Source: NORP309 sp964564165 (GTDB lineage: Bacteria; Pseudomonadota; Gammaproteobacteria; Xanthomonadales; Marinicellaceae). Taken from it: 21,532 nucleotides of DNA. The stretch spans positions 1 to 21,532 of the forward strand of contig CAZLZZ010000044.1 in NCBI GenBank assembly GCA_964564165.1, written 5' to 3'. Below the pieces are notes generated by a model, which was not told where the DNA came from, searched no databases, and worked only from the letters and a program-made list of their open reading frames with translations. A program made the position numbers and the translations under genes. This document shows positions 1-6,350 of the stretch, piece after piece. Position 1 is the stretch's first letter; the number at the start of each line of letters is the position of its first letter.

Positions 1-62
1 AAATTTTGTAGCAGTTGGAATCAGAATTTAATTGGGAATTTTGATTTTTCGGTCAGGCACTA

Positions 63-108
63 ATTATGAAAAACTCCACACCCACGAAATCGGGACTTTA
101 GCCCTGCC
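63..108 (+). repeat. Palindromic intergenic repeat, family 1, copy A
   Basis: This 46-bp segment matches 891-936 at all but five positions. Its core is a near-palindrome, GGGACTTTAGCCCTGC. Related cores occur inverted at 1018-1040 and 4038-4063 and degenerate near 21059. All copies lie between genes, as expected of REP-type elements. Confidence 0.7.
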
Positions 109-109
109 T

Positions 110-123
110 ATTAGATGTCTAAT
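110..123. repeat. Small perfect palindrome
   Basis: ATTAGA and TCTAAT flank a TG centre directly after repeat copy A. It could form a small hairpin or be an operator half-site pair. No function can be assigned. Confidence 0.3.
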
Positions 124-168
124 AAGTTAATCCAGATTCTGAATTCAAAGCTAATTTGATGGATGTCC

Positions 169-275
169 CAGTATTTAACCAGTATTTACCAGTATTTAAG
201 TATTTAAGTATTTAAGTATTTTCCCAATATTTCCCCCAGTATTTGAGTATTTACCAGTATTTTTACTTGGAATTT
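169..275 (+). repeat. Degenerate tandem array of AGTATTTA units
   Basis: About ten imperfect units of CAGTATTTA or AGTATTTA follow one another, including three consecutive 8-bp copies around 190-215. Variants with AATATTT and AGTATTTGAGTATTT occur later. The array ends about 75 bp before the bacteriocin-like reading frame. It is non-coding in all frames as far as I can see. It could be a slipped-strand repeat tract or a degenerate protein-binding array. Confidence 0.65.
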
Positions 276-347
276 AGATTATATATATGTTGATTACTTG
301 CAATTGATTCTGACTTTTATTAAACTTTATACTAAGAGAAAAAATTT

Positions 348-526
348 ATGCGTGAATTAACAATGAGTGAATGTCAGGAAGTTAGTGGCGGGCCTGCTCT
401 GGTAGTTGTGGCCGTCGTTCAGAAGTATACAGCAAGTACACTTGTAGGAATTCAGTAAAAGCAGGTGTCGCTACCGTAGCTGGCGCTGTTTCAGCAGTAG
501 TTGGGTGCTTAAGTAATAGATTATGA
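348..526 (+). pseudogene. Decayed double-glycine-leader bacteriocin/microcin precursor
   Basis: The frame from ATG 348 reads MRELTMSECQEVSGG, a classic double-glycine leader of the class II bacteriocin/microcin type cleaved by peptidase-C39 ABC exporters. It then runs out of frame and stops at 456-458 after 36 residues. Restoring one G in the run at 390-392 joins the leader to the other frame. That frame continues as ACSGSCGRRSEVYSKYTC, then a Gly/Ala/Val-rich stretch, and ends at TGA 524-526. The restored precursor would be 59 residues, with a 44-residue mature peptide containing four cysteines and a hydrophobic GVATVAGAVSAVVG segment. The purine-rich AAGAGA at 334-339 could be its ribosome site. 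The TGA overlaps the ATG of the next small frame (ATGA), as in a bacteriocin-immunity pair. The break could be real decay, phase variation in the short G-run, or a base-calling error. No exporter gene is in the window. Confidence 0.6.
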
Positions 527-742
527 GTTTTTCCGAAAAACCCACAGTAAAAAATTGGTTTTGGATAGCACTTATAATAGTTGTTTTCTTTGGGTATAAC
601 TTAGGGAAAGATCTGGCACTACGCGACAATGCTAGTGTTCAATCTACAGCTTTAACTTTTGAAAGGTGTAAATTGATAAAACTAAGGAGATAAAACTAAG
701 GACGCCCATGTTATTTATTGCTCAGACATGCATCGCCAATAA
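523..742 (+). pseudogene. Small single-TM protein, possible bacteriocin immunity partner, 3' end broken
   Basis: ATG 523 overlaps the TGA of the bacteriocin mature-peptide frame (ATGA), so translation was probably coupled. The frame gives 56 residues and ends at TAA 691-693. Residues 1-11 are polar, residues 12-25 form one membrane segment (WFWIALIIVVFFGY), and the rest is a short soluble tail with one cysteine. The tail is disrupted. A perfect 14-bp tandem duplication (GATAAAACTAAGGA at 675-688 and 689-702) ends the frame, and a coding-like continuation (KTKDAHVIYCSDMHRQ, stop 740-742) sits in another frame. Size and topology resemble small immunity peptides, but no sequence family is recognised and the immunity role is inferred from position only. 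The 56-residue form could still be made. Confidence 0.45.
675..702 (+). repeat. Perfect 14-bp tandem duplication
   Basis: GATAAAACTAAGGA occurs twice with no spacer. The duplication shifts the frame of the small membrane-protein gene and creates its stop codon, so it looks like a replication-slippage event that truncated the gene. Confidence 0.85.
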
Positions 743-750
743 CTGAACAG

Positions 751-850
751 CTGTTGTAGGGGCGGCGATTTATTGCGTGCGATTTTTCATGTAAATCAAC
801 ATGCCAAACAAGGTCACCCCCCATGTCGCGATAAATCGCCGTCTCTACAG
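751..850. repeat. Inverted-repeat pair (BIME/REPIN-like), family 2
   Basis: The left arm 751-777 (TGTAGGGGCGGCGATTTATT core) and right arm 827-850 (ATAAATCGCCGTCTCTACAG) are near-perfect reverse complements about 50 bp apart. The GTAGGGGCGG head with an internal palindrome is the layout of widespread REP doublets mobilised by RAYT transposases. No RAYT gene is visible here. Confidence 0.75.
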
Positions 851-890
851 TTGGATTCAGGGTACACAACAAGGGTCAACAATACTTTTT

Positions 891-936
891 ATTATGAAAA
901 ACTCTACACCCACGGAACCGGGACTTTAGTCCTGCT
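891..936 (+). repeat. Palindromic intergenic repeat, family 1, copy B
   Basis: This is a 46-bp near-copy of 63-108, including the flanking ATTATGAAAAACTC and ACACCCACG. The core is CCGGGACTTTAGTCCTGC. Together with the inverted copy C at 1018-1040 it forms a doublet that can fold back on itself. Confidence 0.75.
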
Positions 937-1017
937 AACGCGGGCAATTTTCAAAACACAGCAAAGATAAAACAGACTGTTAAAGTATTTGTATGACGTA
1001 TAATAATTGTCAGAGTT

Positions 1018-1040
1018 GGCAGGACTAAAGTCCCGATTCC
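1018..1040 (-). repeat. Palindromic intergenic repeat, family 1, copy C (inverted)
   Basis: GGCAGGACTAAAGTCCCGAT is the reverse complement of the copy B core. About 80 bp separate the two copies. Confidence 0.7.
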
Positions 1041-1074
1041 TATGAGACACATTATAAAGTATTAAAATTATTGC

Positions 1075-1090
1075 ACCCCTATAAAGGGGT
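1075..1090. repeat. Small GC-rich hairpin
   Basis: ACCCCT and AGGGGT flank ATAA, giving a perfect 6-bp stem in AT-rich surroundings. There is no T-run, so it is probably not an intrinsic terminator. Confidence 0.4.
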
Positions 1091-1149
1091 AGGCACAAGC
1101 GTTCATGGCAAGCAAAACAATCCCACAAATATAACGGCAGAGCTAACAA

Positions 1150-1190
1150 CGGTAGATTGCCGCGCTGCTTATGCTTCTGGCAATGACGAG
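1150..1190. repeat. Palindromic repeat with ATTGCC...GGCAATGACG ends
   Basis: ATTGCC at 1156-1161 pairs with GGCAAT at 1179-1184, followed by GACG. From memory this resembles a dispersed repeat of the type GATTGCC(N)GCAATGACG seen between genes in many bacterial genomes. Nothing suggests that it codes for a protein. Confidence 0.5.
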
Positions 1191-1249
1191 TATTAGGCGA
1201 GAGTTATTTCTGGATTTGAGTTATTTGAAGTTTGTTTTTAAGGGTGAAA

Positions 1250-3952
1250 ATGTTAGAATTAAAAAAATCAACATTAACCTTATTAACCTTAGAACACATG
1301 AAAAAATTATACAAAAAAACAATAACAAAGATAGAACAAGAAAATCTAATTAACCCAACCGAAATAGCCCAAGCTCGAATATTGGTCGATAAATATGAGC
1401 ATGTGGTTTTGTCGCAAGGGCTTAGAAAAATATCGGTACTTATAGCGACAGAAAATGAGTCTTTTAGGGTCAGTGTCATTGTTGATGGTGATGTTGCCAG
1501 TGATGGCGATTGCCGCTCGGAGTTATTGGTAAAAATCAATAACCAAGCGGCTGATTGGGATATAATTGGCTACACTGCTCTGTTATTTATTGTTACTAAT
1601 ATTGATTATGGCGAGCTGGAAACGGGGATTAAATATACGCAAGCTGGCATGCGAGATAGGGTTTATCAGGAGCGTTTAGCAAAAGCAGAAAAGGCAGAAT
1701 ATAAGGTTAAACTTGCTGACAATATTTATGGCGAGCACCGACTGACCAATGAAAATGGCCTTAGTTTTAATGTGACCTTGCGTGATTTTGCCAATAAAAC
1801 AGGGTATATTGATAATGTAGACCTAAAGACAAATAAATTGGGTACGACAAAACATATTTTGTTTTTGTACAATTATTTTGCTGACAATCCACAAAAACTC
1901 AAAAAACTTAAAAAATCTTATCCCTTTATTGAAATTTTTACCGATGGTTTAAATGACTATAAAATTAGTTGGTTTTTCCCTGATCAATTAACCGATGATG
2001 AAGAGCAATTGTTAAAGAAATATTTTGGCGATAACAATTATATAGAACACGAGAAAATAGCAAATTTCTTTACTTTTGTTCAGCAGTCTTTGGACTATAG
2101 GCGCATAAAAATAAGACCAGAAGTTATCGAAAAAATTGAGAAGCATTATAGCCAAATAGAATTGCAACAGTTACAAGCCGCAAAAACTCTGGATTTTTCT
2201 GTTATAAATGCCAATCTCTATGCTTATCAGCGACAAGGCGTTGAATTTTCAGTGTTTAAAGCAGGAGTAATTATTGCCGACGAAATGGGCTTAGGCAAAA
2301 CCTTACAAGCCATTACCACTGCCATTTTAAAGAAACAAGTGTTTGGCTTTAGCAAAACTTTGGTTATTACTCCTGCTTCAGTTAAGCAACAATGGGTCAA
2401 TGAAATTGAAAAATTTAGCGATGAAAAAGTTAAGATTATTGATGGGTTTCCACAGGTTAGACAAGAGCTATATATCCAAGATAAGAGTTTTTTTCATATT
2501 ATAAACTATGAAACCGTTCTTAGAGATTTGAATGCGATTAATAAAGCTGGATATGATTTTGTTATATTGGATGAAGCGCAAAAAATCAAAAATTATGAAA
2601 CCAAAACGGCCAATGCCGTAAAAGCCATTAACAGGAAACATGCATTGGTGATTACCGGTACGCCAATAGAAAACAAATTATTGGATTTGTATTCTATTGT
2701 ACAATTTATAGACAGTTACTTTTTAGCACCTCAATGGGAGTTTTCTTACCAGCATTGTATTTTTGACAGCAAGCAAAAAAACAAGATTCATGGTTATTAT
2801 AACTTGGTCAACCTAAAAAAAAGGCTCAATCAAATTTTAATTAGGCGCGAGAAAAAAGAAGTATTTGAACAGTTGCCAAATGTCATAGAAAAAAATATTT
2901 TTGTAAAACTATCTGATGAACAAGCAAGTTACCACATGAGTTTTGCTAAAGGCATTCAATTTATTTTAAACAAAAAATTCAAAACATCGCACGACTGGAC
3001 TAAGTTGATGCTGTTGTTAAATTCCATGCGAAGGGTTTGTGATTCAACTTTTTTGATTGACAAAGAAACCCATGTTTCACCAAAACTAGTAGAGCTCAGA
3101 GAAATTCTATTAGAAAAGCTACAGATGAAAAGCAACAAACGCAAAATCATTATTTTTTCCGAATGGACGACCATGTTAGATTTAATTGAGGAACAATTGA
3201 AACAAGACAATCTTATCTTTGCCATGTTTACTGGCAAAGTACCCATCAAAAAACGCGGCGCAATAATTGCTGAGTTTGAACAAAATCCTGAGTGCAATAT
3301 ACTGCTAGCCAGTGAGGCTGGTGGAGCAGGACTTAATTTACAAGTGGCAGATACCGTGATTAATTTTGAATTGCCTTGGAATCCCGCTAAGAAAAACCAA
3401 CGCATCGGTCGAATCGATAGAATTGGACAAAAGCACAAAACTTTAAACGTGTATAACTTGATTACCTCAGGCTCATTTGAAATGAACATTCTTGCAGGAT
3501 TGTTTTTAAAACAAAATCTATTTGATGGTGTGCTAAGTACGAATGGGGAAATTGATGCAGTTGATTTTAACGATAAAGGAAAATCACAGTTTATTCGTCA
3601 ATTAGAAGCCATTGCTGAGAATCCGGATTTTGTTAATTTGGAAGTAGATGAAGTAGATAACCAAGAGTTAAGACACCAAGAACAAACCCAAGAACACCTG
3701 CAAGCCATTCATGAACTAGAAAACTTAATAGACAATATTGTTGCCAATGAATCACCTATCATACCAGCAGAGAAAGACACCGTTAACGATGATGATTATC
3801 AACAAATGCATGAAGTGATGAACAAAGGCATGGAGTTTTTAACCGGGATATTCAAAATGAGTACAGGCAAAGATTTGGGTGCAAAAGGCGAACCTAAAGT
3901 TAATATTGATAAAGATTCAGGCGAAGTATCTATTACTTTTAAAATCAAATGA
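1250..3952 (+). CDS. SNF2-family DEAD/DEAH-box ATPase (helicase-like)
   Basis: This 900-residue protein has a complete SNF2 motor. Helicase motif I is DEMGLGKT at residues 344-351 (Lys350). Motif II is DEAQ at 441-444. Motif III (ITGTPIENK) lies near 468. The C-terminal RecA lobe starts near 630 (KIIIFSEW), and motif VI is QRIGRIDRIGQ at 717-727 with its arginine finger. Such proteins use ATP to translocate on double-stranded DNA and remodel protein-DNA complexes, and RapA/HepA is the best-known bacterial relative. The first 330 residues match no domain I recognise. The last 140 are acidic and partly coiled. I chose ATG 1250 because AGGG lies about 5 nt upstream. A TTG at 1232 would add six residues but has no site. 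It stands alone, with no methylase or nuclease partner adjacent, so a defence role is not supported. A hairpin at 3990-4009 follows. Confidence 0.9.
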   Translation: MLELKKSTLTLLTLEHMKKLYKKTITKIEQENLINPTEIAQARILVDKYEHVVLSQGLRKISVLIATENESFRVSVIVDGDVASDGDCRSELLVKINNQAADWDIIGYTALLFIVTNIDYGELETGIKYTQAGMRDRVYQERLAKAEKAEYKVKLADNIYGEHRLTNENGLSFNVTLRDFANKTGYIDNVDLKTNKLGTTKHILFLYNYFADNPQKLKKLKKSYPFIEIFTDGLNDYKISWFFPDQLTDDEEQLLKKYFGDNNYIEHEKIANFFTFVQQSLDYRRIKIRPEVIEKIEKHYSQIELQQLQAAKTLDFSVINANLYAYQRQGVEFSVFKAGVIIADEMGLGKTLQAITTAILKKQVFGFSKTLVITPASVKQQWVNEIEKFSDEKVKIIDGFPQVRQELYIQDKSFFHIINYETVLRDLNAINKAGYDFVILDEAQKIKNYETKTANAVKAINRKHALVITGTPIENKLLDLYSIVQFIDSYFLAPQWEFSYQHCIFDSKQKNKIHGYYNLVNLKKRLNQILIRREKKEVFEQLPNVIEKNIFVKLSDEQASYHMSFAKGIQFILNKKFKTSHDWTKLMLLLNSMRRVCDSTFLIDKETHVSPKLVELREILLEKLQMKSNKRKIIIFSEWTTMLDLIEEQLKQDNLIFAMFTGKVPIKKRGAIIAEFEQNPECNILLASEAGGAGLNLQVADTVINFELPWNPAKKNQRIGRIDRIGQKHKTLNVYNLITSGSFEMNILAGLFLKQNLFDGVLSTNGEIDAVDFNDKGKSQFIRQLEAIAENPDFVNLEVDEVDNQELRHQEQTQEHLQAIHELENLIDNIVANESPIIPAEKDTVNDDDYQQMHEVMNKGMEFLTGIFKMSTGKDLGAKGEPKVNIDKDSGEVSITFKIK

Positions 3953-3989
3953 CGGAAGGTATAAAACGAAACTTTTAGACTTTAAAAAC

Positions 3990-4009
3990 AAGGTGGTTTA
4001 CCCCACCTT
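3990..4009 (-). terminator. Intrinsic terminator, mainly for the minus-strand thioesterase gene
   Basis: AAGGTGG and CCACCTT form a perfect 7-bp stem around a 6-nt loop. Read on the minus strand it is followed by GTTTTTAAAG, a usable U-tract. It lies between two convergent genes and may also weakly stop the SNF2 transcript. Confidence 0.6.
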
Positions 4010-4037
4010 ATAATTCTAATCGGACACTTGTGCCAGT

Positions 4038-4063
4038 GGGCAGAGCTAAAGCCCCGATTCCGT
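4038..4063 (-). repeat. Palindromic intergenic repeat, family 1, copy D (inverted)
   Basis: GGGCAGAGCTAAAGCCCCGA is a diverged reverse-complement copy of the family 1 core. It lies in the convergent gap just after the terminator hairpin. Confidence 0.6.
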
Positions 4064-4098
4064 CAAAGAAGAATACTGTCAAAATAAAAATTAAACTT

Positions 4099-4539
4099 TT
4101 AATCCGCTTCTTGAACACTTCTAATTTTGTCCAACAAATTAACATCAACTTCAACTTTTTCGTGACTGGCATAATTAAGCATAACGATTCTGCCAGTGCC
4201 AACCGAAGTGATGCGTTTGAGTTGTTGGCTGTACACAGCATATTCCATTAAAAAACCATGAGAATGATTTTCAATAATACTGGCACCGACCAGTATCGTA
4301 TCGGGGAAATTTAAGGGGTACTTGAAACGGCAACTGGTTTCTGCCAAAATTGGTGCCACATTGTCTATGGTACTAGTTCCCATCACTGCTAATTTTTCAA
4401 AATAGGCAATTCGCACGGATTCGAAATACTTAAAATACATCACATTGTTAACATGCTTAAAAGCATCCATGTCTCCCCACTGCACTGGCAATTGTATTTG
4501 TACGGGATAACTGTTGTTAAATTTATCTAGCGGATTCAT
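4099..4539 (-). CDS. Acyl-CoA thioesterase, 4HBT hotdog fold
   Basis: This 146-residue protein has the size of a single hotdog domain. Its N-terminal signature is WGDMDAFKHVNNVMYFKYFE, residues 21-40, matching the 4-hydroxybenzoyl-CoA thioesterase/YbgC pattern D-x-x-x-H-V-N-N-x-x-Y. Asp25 is the likely catalytic acid or base, and His29 and Asn31 are conserved. The family hydrolyses acyl-CoA thioesters in the cytoplasm; the substrate cannot be read from sequence. There is no signal peptide. The upstream region shows no strong Shine-Dalgarno, so the start is chosen by alignment of the signature to the usual N-terminal distance. It is convergent with the SNF2 gene and probably monocistronic. Confidence 0.87.
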   Translation of the reverse strand: MNPLDKFNNSYPVQIQLPVQWGDMDAFKHVNNVMYFKYFESVRIAYFEKLAVMGTSTIDNVAPILAETSCRFKYPLNFPDTILVGASIIENHSHGFLMEYAVYSQQLKRITSVGTGRIVMLNYASHEKVEVDVNLLDKIRSVQEAD

Positions 4540-4784
4540 TGAATGGTAGCTAGCCTAGGAGCTTTTCCGAGAATAGGAAATCTATTACAAAAGCAAAGAA
4601 AAAATACAATCATGGTAACTCTTTAAAAAAACGGAGGTAAATTCTATCATAAAAATACTATATTGCGATGAAAGCAGAAAAAAATTATTGATGTGTGGTA
4701 AAATTGATTCAAGTTTGTTTCTGGGGCTTTTATTTTAAAGGTCCATTCTATTGTTTAATTTTATAATTTCTTGAGGGAGAAACT

Positions 4785-5429
4785 ATGAGTAATCTTTTAT
4801 TAGTCGACATATTGTTTCGTTGGGGCCACGTTATTTTTGGTATTACGTGGATTGGTTTGTTGTATTATTTCAACTTTGTACAAGGCGAATATTTCAAAGA
4901 GGCCAGTAAGGATGCTTTGCCTGATGTCAAAGCTAAATTAGCCACCAGAGCGTTGTGGTGGTTTCGTTGGGCCGCCATGTTTACTTTGATTACAGGCATT
5001 GTTTTACTGGGTGCTTTAGGTAAAAACTTATCTGGGTTCATACTTGTGGGCGCGGTTTTGGGAACATTTATGATGTTGAATGTGTGGTTAATTATTTGGC
5101 CGCATCAAAAAGTGGTTTTGGGCTTAAAAGAGGGCGATGTCCCAACAAGTGCAGCCAAAGCAGGTCTGGCATCACGCACCAACACTTTGTTTTCTGCTCC
5201 TATGTTGATGGGTATGTTGGCATCTAAACATGGTATGGCATTTTCTGCTGGTATGGCGCCATTATCAACTGGGTTTTCAACAGGTTTACTTGCTTGTTTA
5301 GGCTTAATGGTATTGATTCAATTGAATGCTATGTTTGGCAAAATGGGCCCTATGGCCAGTGTTAAAGGCGTGATTCATTTGTCTTTGGCATTAACCGCTG
5401 TGATGGTTGCTTTGATTGTTTATTTGTAA
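4785..5429 (+). CDS. PuuD/Urate_ox_N-type six-helix membrane protein, no cytochrome domain
   Basis: This 214-residue protein has six hydrophobic helices at about residues 8-32, 57-79, 83-106, 133-156, 163-184 and 196-214. Helix 1 carries RWGHVIFGITWIGLLYYFN, with His15 and Trp22. His107 lies in WPHQKVVLG, and SRTNTLFSAPMLMGML follows. These match the membrane domain named after urate hydroxylase PuuD (Urate_ox_N, PF06181 from memory). Full PuuD proteins are roughly 400 residues and end in a cytochrome c domain with CxxCH; here the protein stops after the sixth helix and has no CxxCH. It may therefore not be a urate hydroxylase, and the conserved histidines suggest haem or quinone chemistry at most. 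GAGGGAG about 7 nt before ATG sets the start. It is a single-gene unit closed by a strong terminator at 5461-5489. Confidence 0.82.
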   Translation: MSNLLLVDILFRWGHVIFGITWIGLLYYFNFVQGEYFKEASKDALPDVKAKLATRALWWFRWAAMFTLITGIVLLGALGKNLSGFILVGAVLGTFMMLNVWLIIWPHQKVVLGLKEGDVPTSAAKAGLASRTNTLFSAPMLMGMLASKHGMAFSAGMAPLSTGFSTGLLACLGLMVLIQLNAMFGKMGPMASVKGVIHLSLALTAVMVALIVYL

Positions 5430-5460
5430 ATAAGCCTAATCAAGTTCCTAGCTAAAGATA

Positions 5461-5489
5461 AAAAAGCGTGATTTATTCACGCTTTTTTT
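5461..5489 (+). terminator. Rho-independent terminator
   Basis: AAAAAGCGTGA at 5461-5471 pairs with TCACGCTTTTT at 5477-5487 around a 5-nt loop and continues into a T-run. It lies 31 nt after the PuuD-like stop codon. Confidence 0.92.
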
Positions 5490-5554
5490 GATTCATTACT
5501 CTCAAAATCTGCAAAAGCTTTCATACTTTAAATTTATTGAGCAAATCAGAAAAG

Positions 5555-5580
5555 CCATTAATTCATATAAAAATTAATGG
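5555..5580. promoter_or_regulatory. 9-bp inverted repeat, possible operator
   Basis: CCATTAATT and AATTAATGG are perfect reverse complements separated by 8 nt, about 230 bp upstream of the two-gene HEPN-like module. There is no T-run. A regulator-binding role is a guess. Confidence 0.3.
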
Positions 5581-5810
5581 AGTTGTGGTGTATAGAAGAT
5601 ATTTTGGCCTCTCTTTATGGTAACATGCCATTGTATAAATCAGAAATAATGTCTTCTGATCAGAGTTTCCAATAGCCTTTAAAAAGGCAATTGAACTGTT
5701 TATTTAAAATCAACAAACATTGTACGGAGTTTATTTCTCTTATTGAAAATGGAAATACACTAGTAAATATATTCAAAGCTTACATTTTAAAATTATAAGA
5801 GGATAACATT

Positions 5811-6350
5811 ATGGCAAACCCATCATTTGAAGATTTCATTGAAAATCAAGAAAAGCCAAGCGAAGAAAAAGAAATTAACTGGTCGAAACAAAAAGATGAA
5901 TGGATTGGATATGTTAATTCGTTTAACGATAGTGTGAAAGAATTTTTAGAACCATATTTTAAAACGAACAAAATAGTCCTTATTAAGGAAGAGATTAGTA
6001 TTAGCGAAGAATTCATTGGCTCATATAAAGTTAACTCAATGTTATTAAAGATTGGTAGTAATAGAATAAAATTTACACCAATTGGAACAAACTTAATAGG
6101 TGCTAAAGGTCGCATTGATATGGAGGGCCCGAATGGCATAGTTAAGTTCGTATTAGTTTCAAAGGAGTCAACTAAGCCTATAATAAAAGTTGTGGTTCGC
6201 AATCATGGCGAAATAGAGGCTGTTGAAAAATCAATGAACCCTATTAAAAACTGGACTTGGAAAATAAGTACCCCGCCACCTAGAATTATTTATACAGACT
6301 TCGATTCAAGCAATTTTCAAGATGCTTTAATGGAAGTTGTAAATGGGTAA
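5811..6350 (+). CDS. Unknown protein, first gene of the HEPN-like module
   Basis: This is 179 residues, soluble, with no signal peptide or membrane segment. I recognise no family. The first 40 residues are charged and probably helical. The middle (about 60-135) alternates hydrophobic and polar residues like a beta-rich domain, including KFTPIGTNLIGAKGRIDMEG. A conserved-looking NWTWKISTPPPRI occurs near 147-159. AGAGGA 7 nt upstream of ATG fixes the start. Its last 8 bases overlap the next gene (ATGGGTAA), so the two are translated together and probably act together. In a toxin-antitoxin reading it would be the antidote or partner of the HEPN-like protein, but that is inferred from arrangement alone. 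The gene and its partner look more AT-rich than the flanking genes. Confidence 0.75.
   Translation: MANPSFEDFIENQEKPSEEKEINWSKQKDEWIGYVNSFNDSVKEFLEPYFKTNKIVLIKEEISISEEFIGSYKVNSMLLKIGSNRIKFTPIGTNLIGAKGRIDMEGPNGIVKFVLVSKESTKPIIKVVVRNHGEIEAVEKSMNPIKNWTWKISTPPPRIIYTDFDSSNFQDALMEVVNG

Larger units (their letters stand above)
694..1249. other. Gene-free repeat-rich stretch
   Basis: I see no credible protein gene here. Short open frames on both strands lack ribosome sites and run through the repeats. The content is a decayed immunity-gene tail to 742, the family 2 inverted pair, family 1 copies B and C, a small hairpin and the ATTGCC palindrome. The start region of the SNF2 gene closes the stretch. 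Confidence 0.7.
5430..5810. other. Intergenic region upstream of the HEPN-like module
   Basis: Apart from the terminator it holds two palindromes: CCATTAATT/AATTAATGG at 5555-5580 and GCCTTT-AA-AAAGGC at 5675-5688. A short open stretch around 5595-5680 reads plausibly but has no start or family, so I do not call a gene. A possible -35 TTGAAA lies near 5744, with AT-rich sequence 17 bp on, so the downstream operon may start there. This is weak. Confidence 0.5.

Noticed and set aside
169..275. CRISPR array
   Set aside because: The units are 8-9 bp, with no regular 25-40-bp repeats or unique spacers and no cas genes.
304..333. Promoter-like TTGATT-18-TATACT before the bacteriocin remnant
   Set aside because: The boxes look fair, but the implied transcript would start at about 340, after the likely ribosome site at 334-339, so I do not call it.
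773..970. 65-residue plus-strand open frame
   Set aside because: It runs through the inverted-repeat pair and family 1 repeat copy B, and has no ribosome site.
904..1149. 81-residue minus-strand open frame
   Set aside because: It consists largely of repeat copies B and C and the hairpin at 1075-1090, and shows no family.
1204..1539. 111-residue minus-strand open frame over the SNF2 start
   Set aside because: It overlaps the strongly supported SNF2 gene, has no ribosome site and no recognisable domain.
2956..3489. 177-residue minus-strand open frame inside the SNF2 gene
   Set aside because: It lies antisense to helicase motifs V and VI, so its openness follows from the coding strand.
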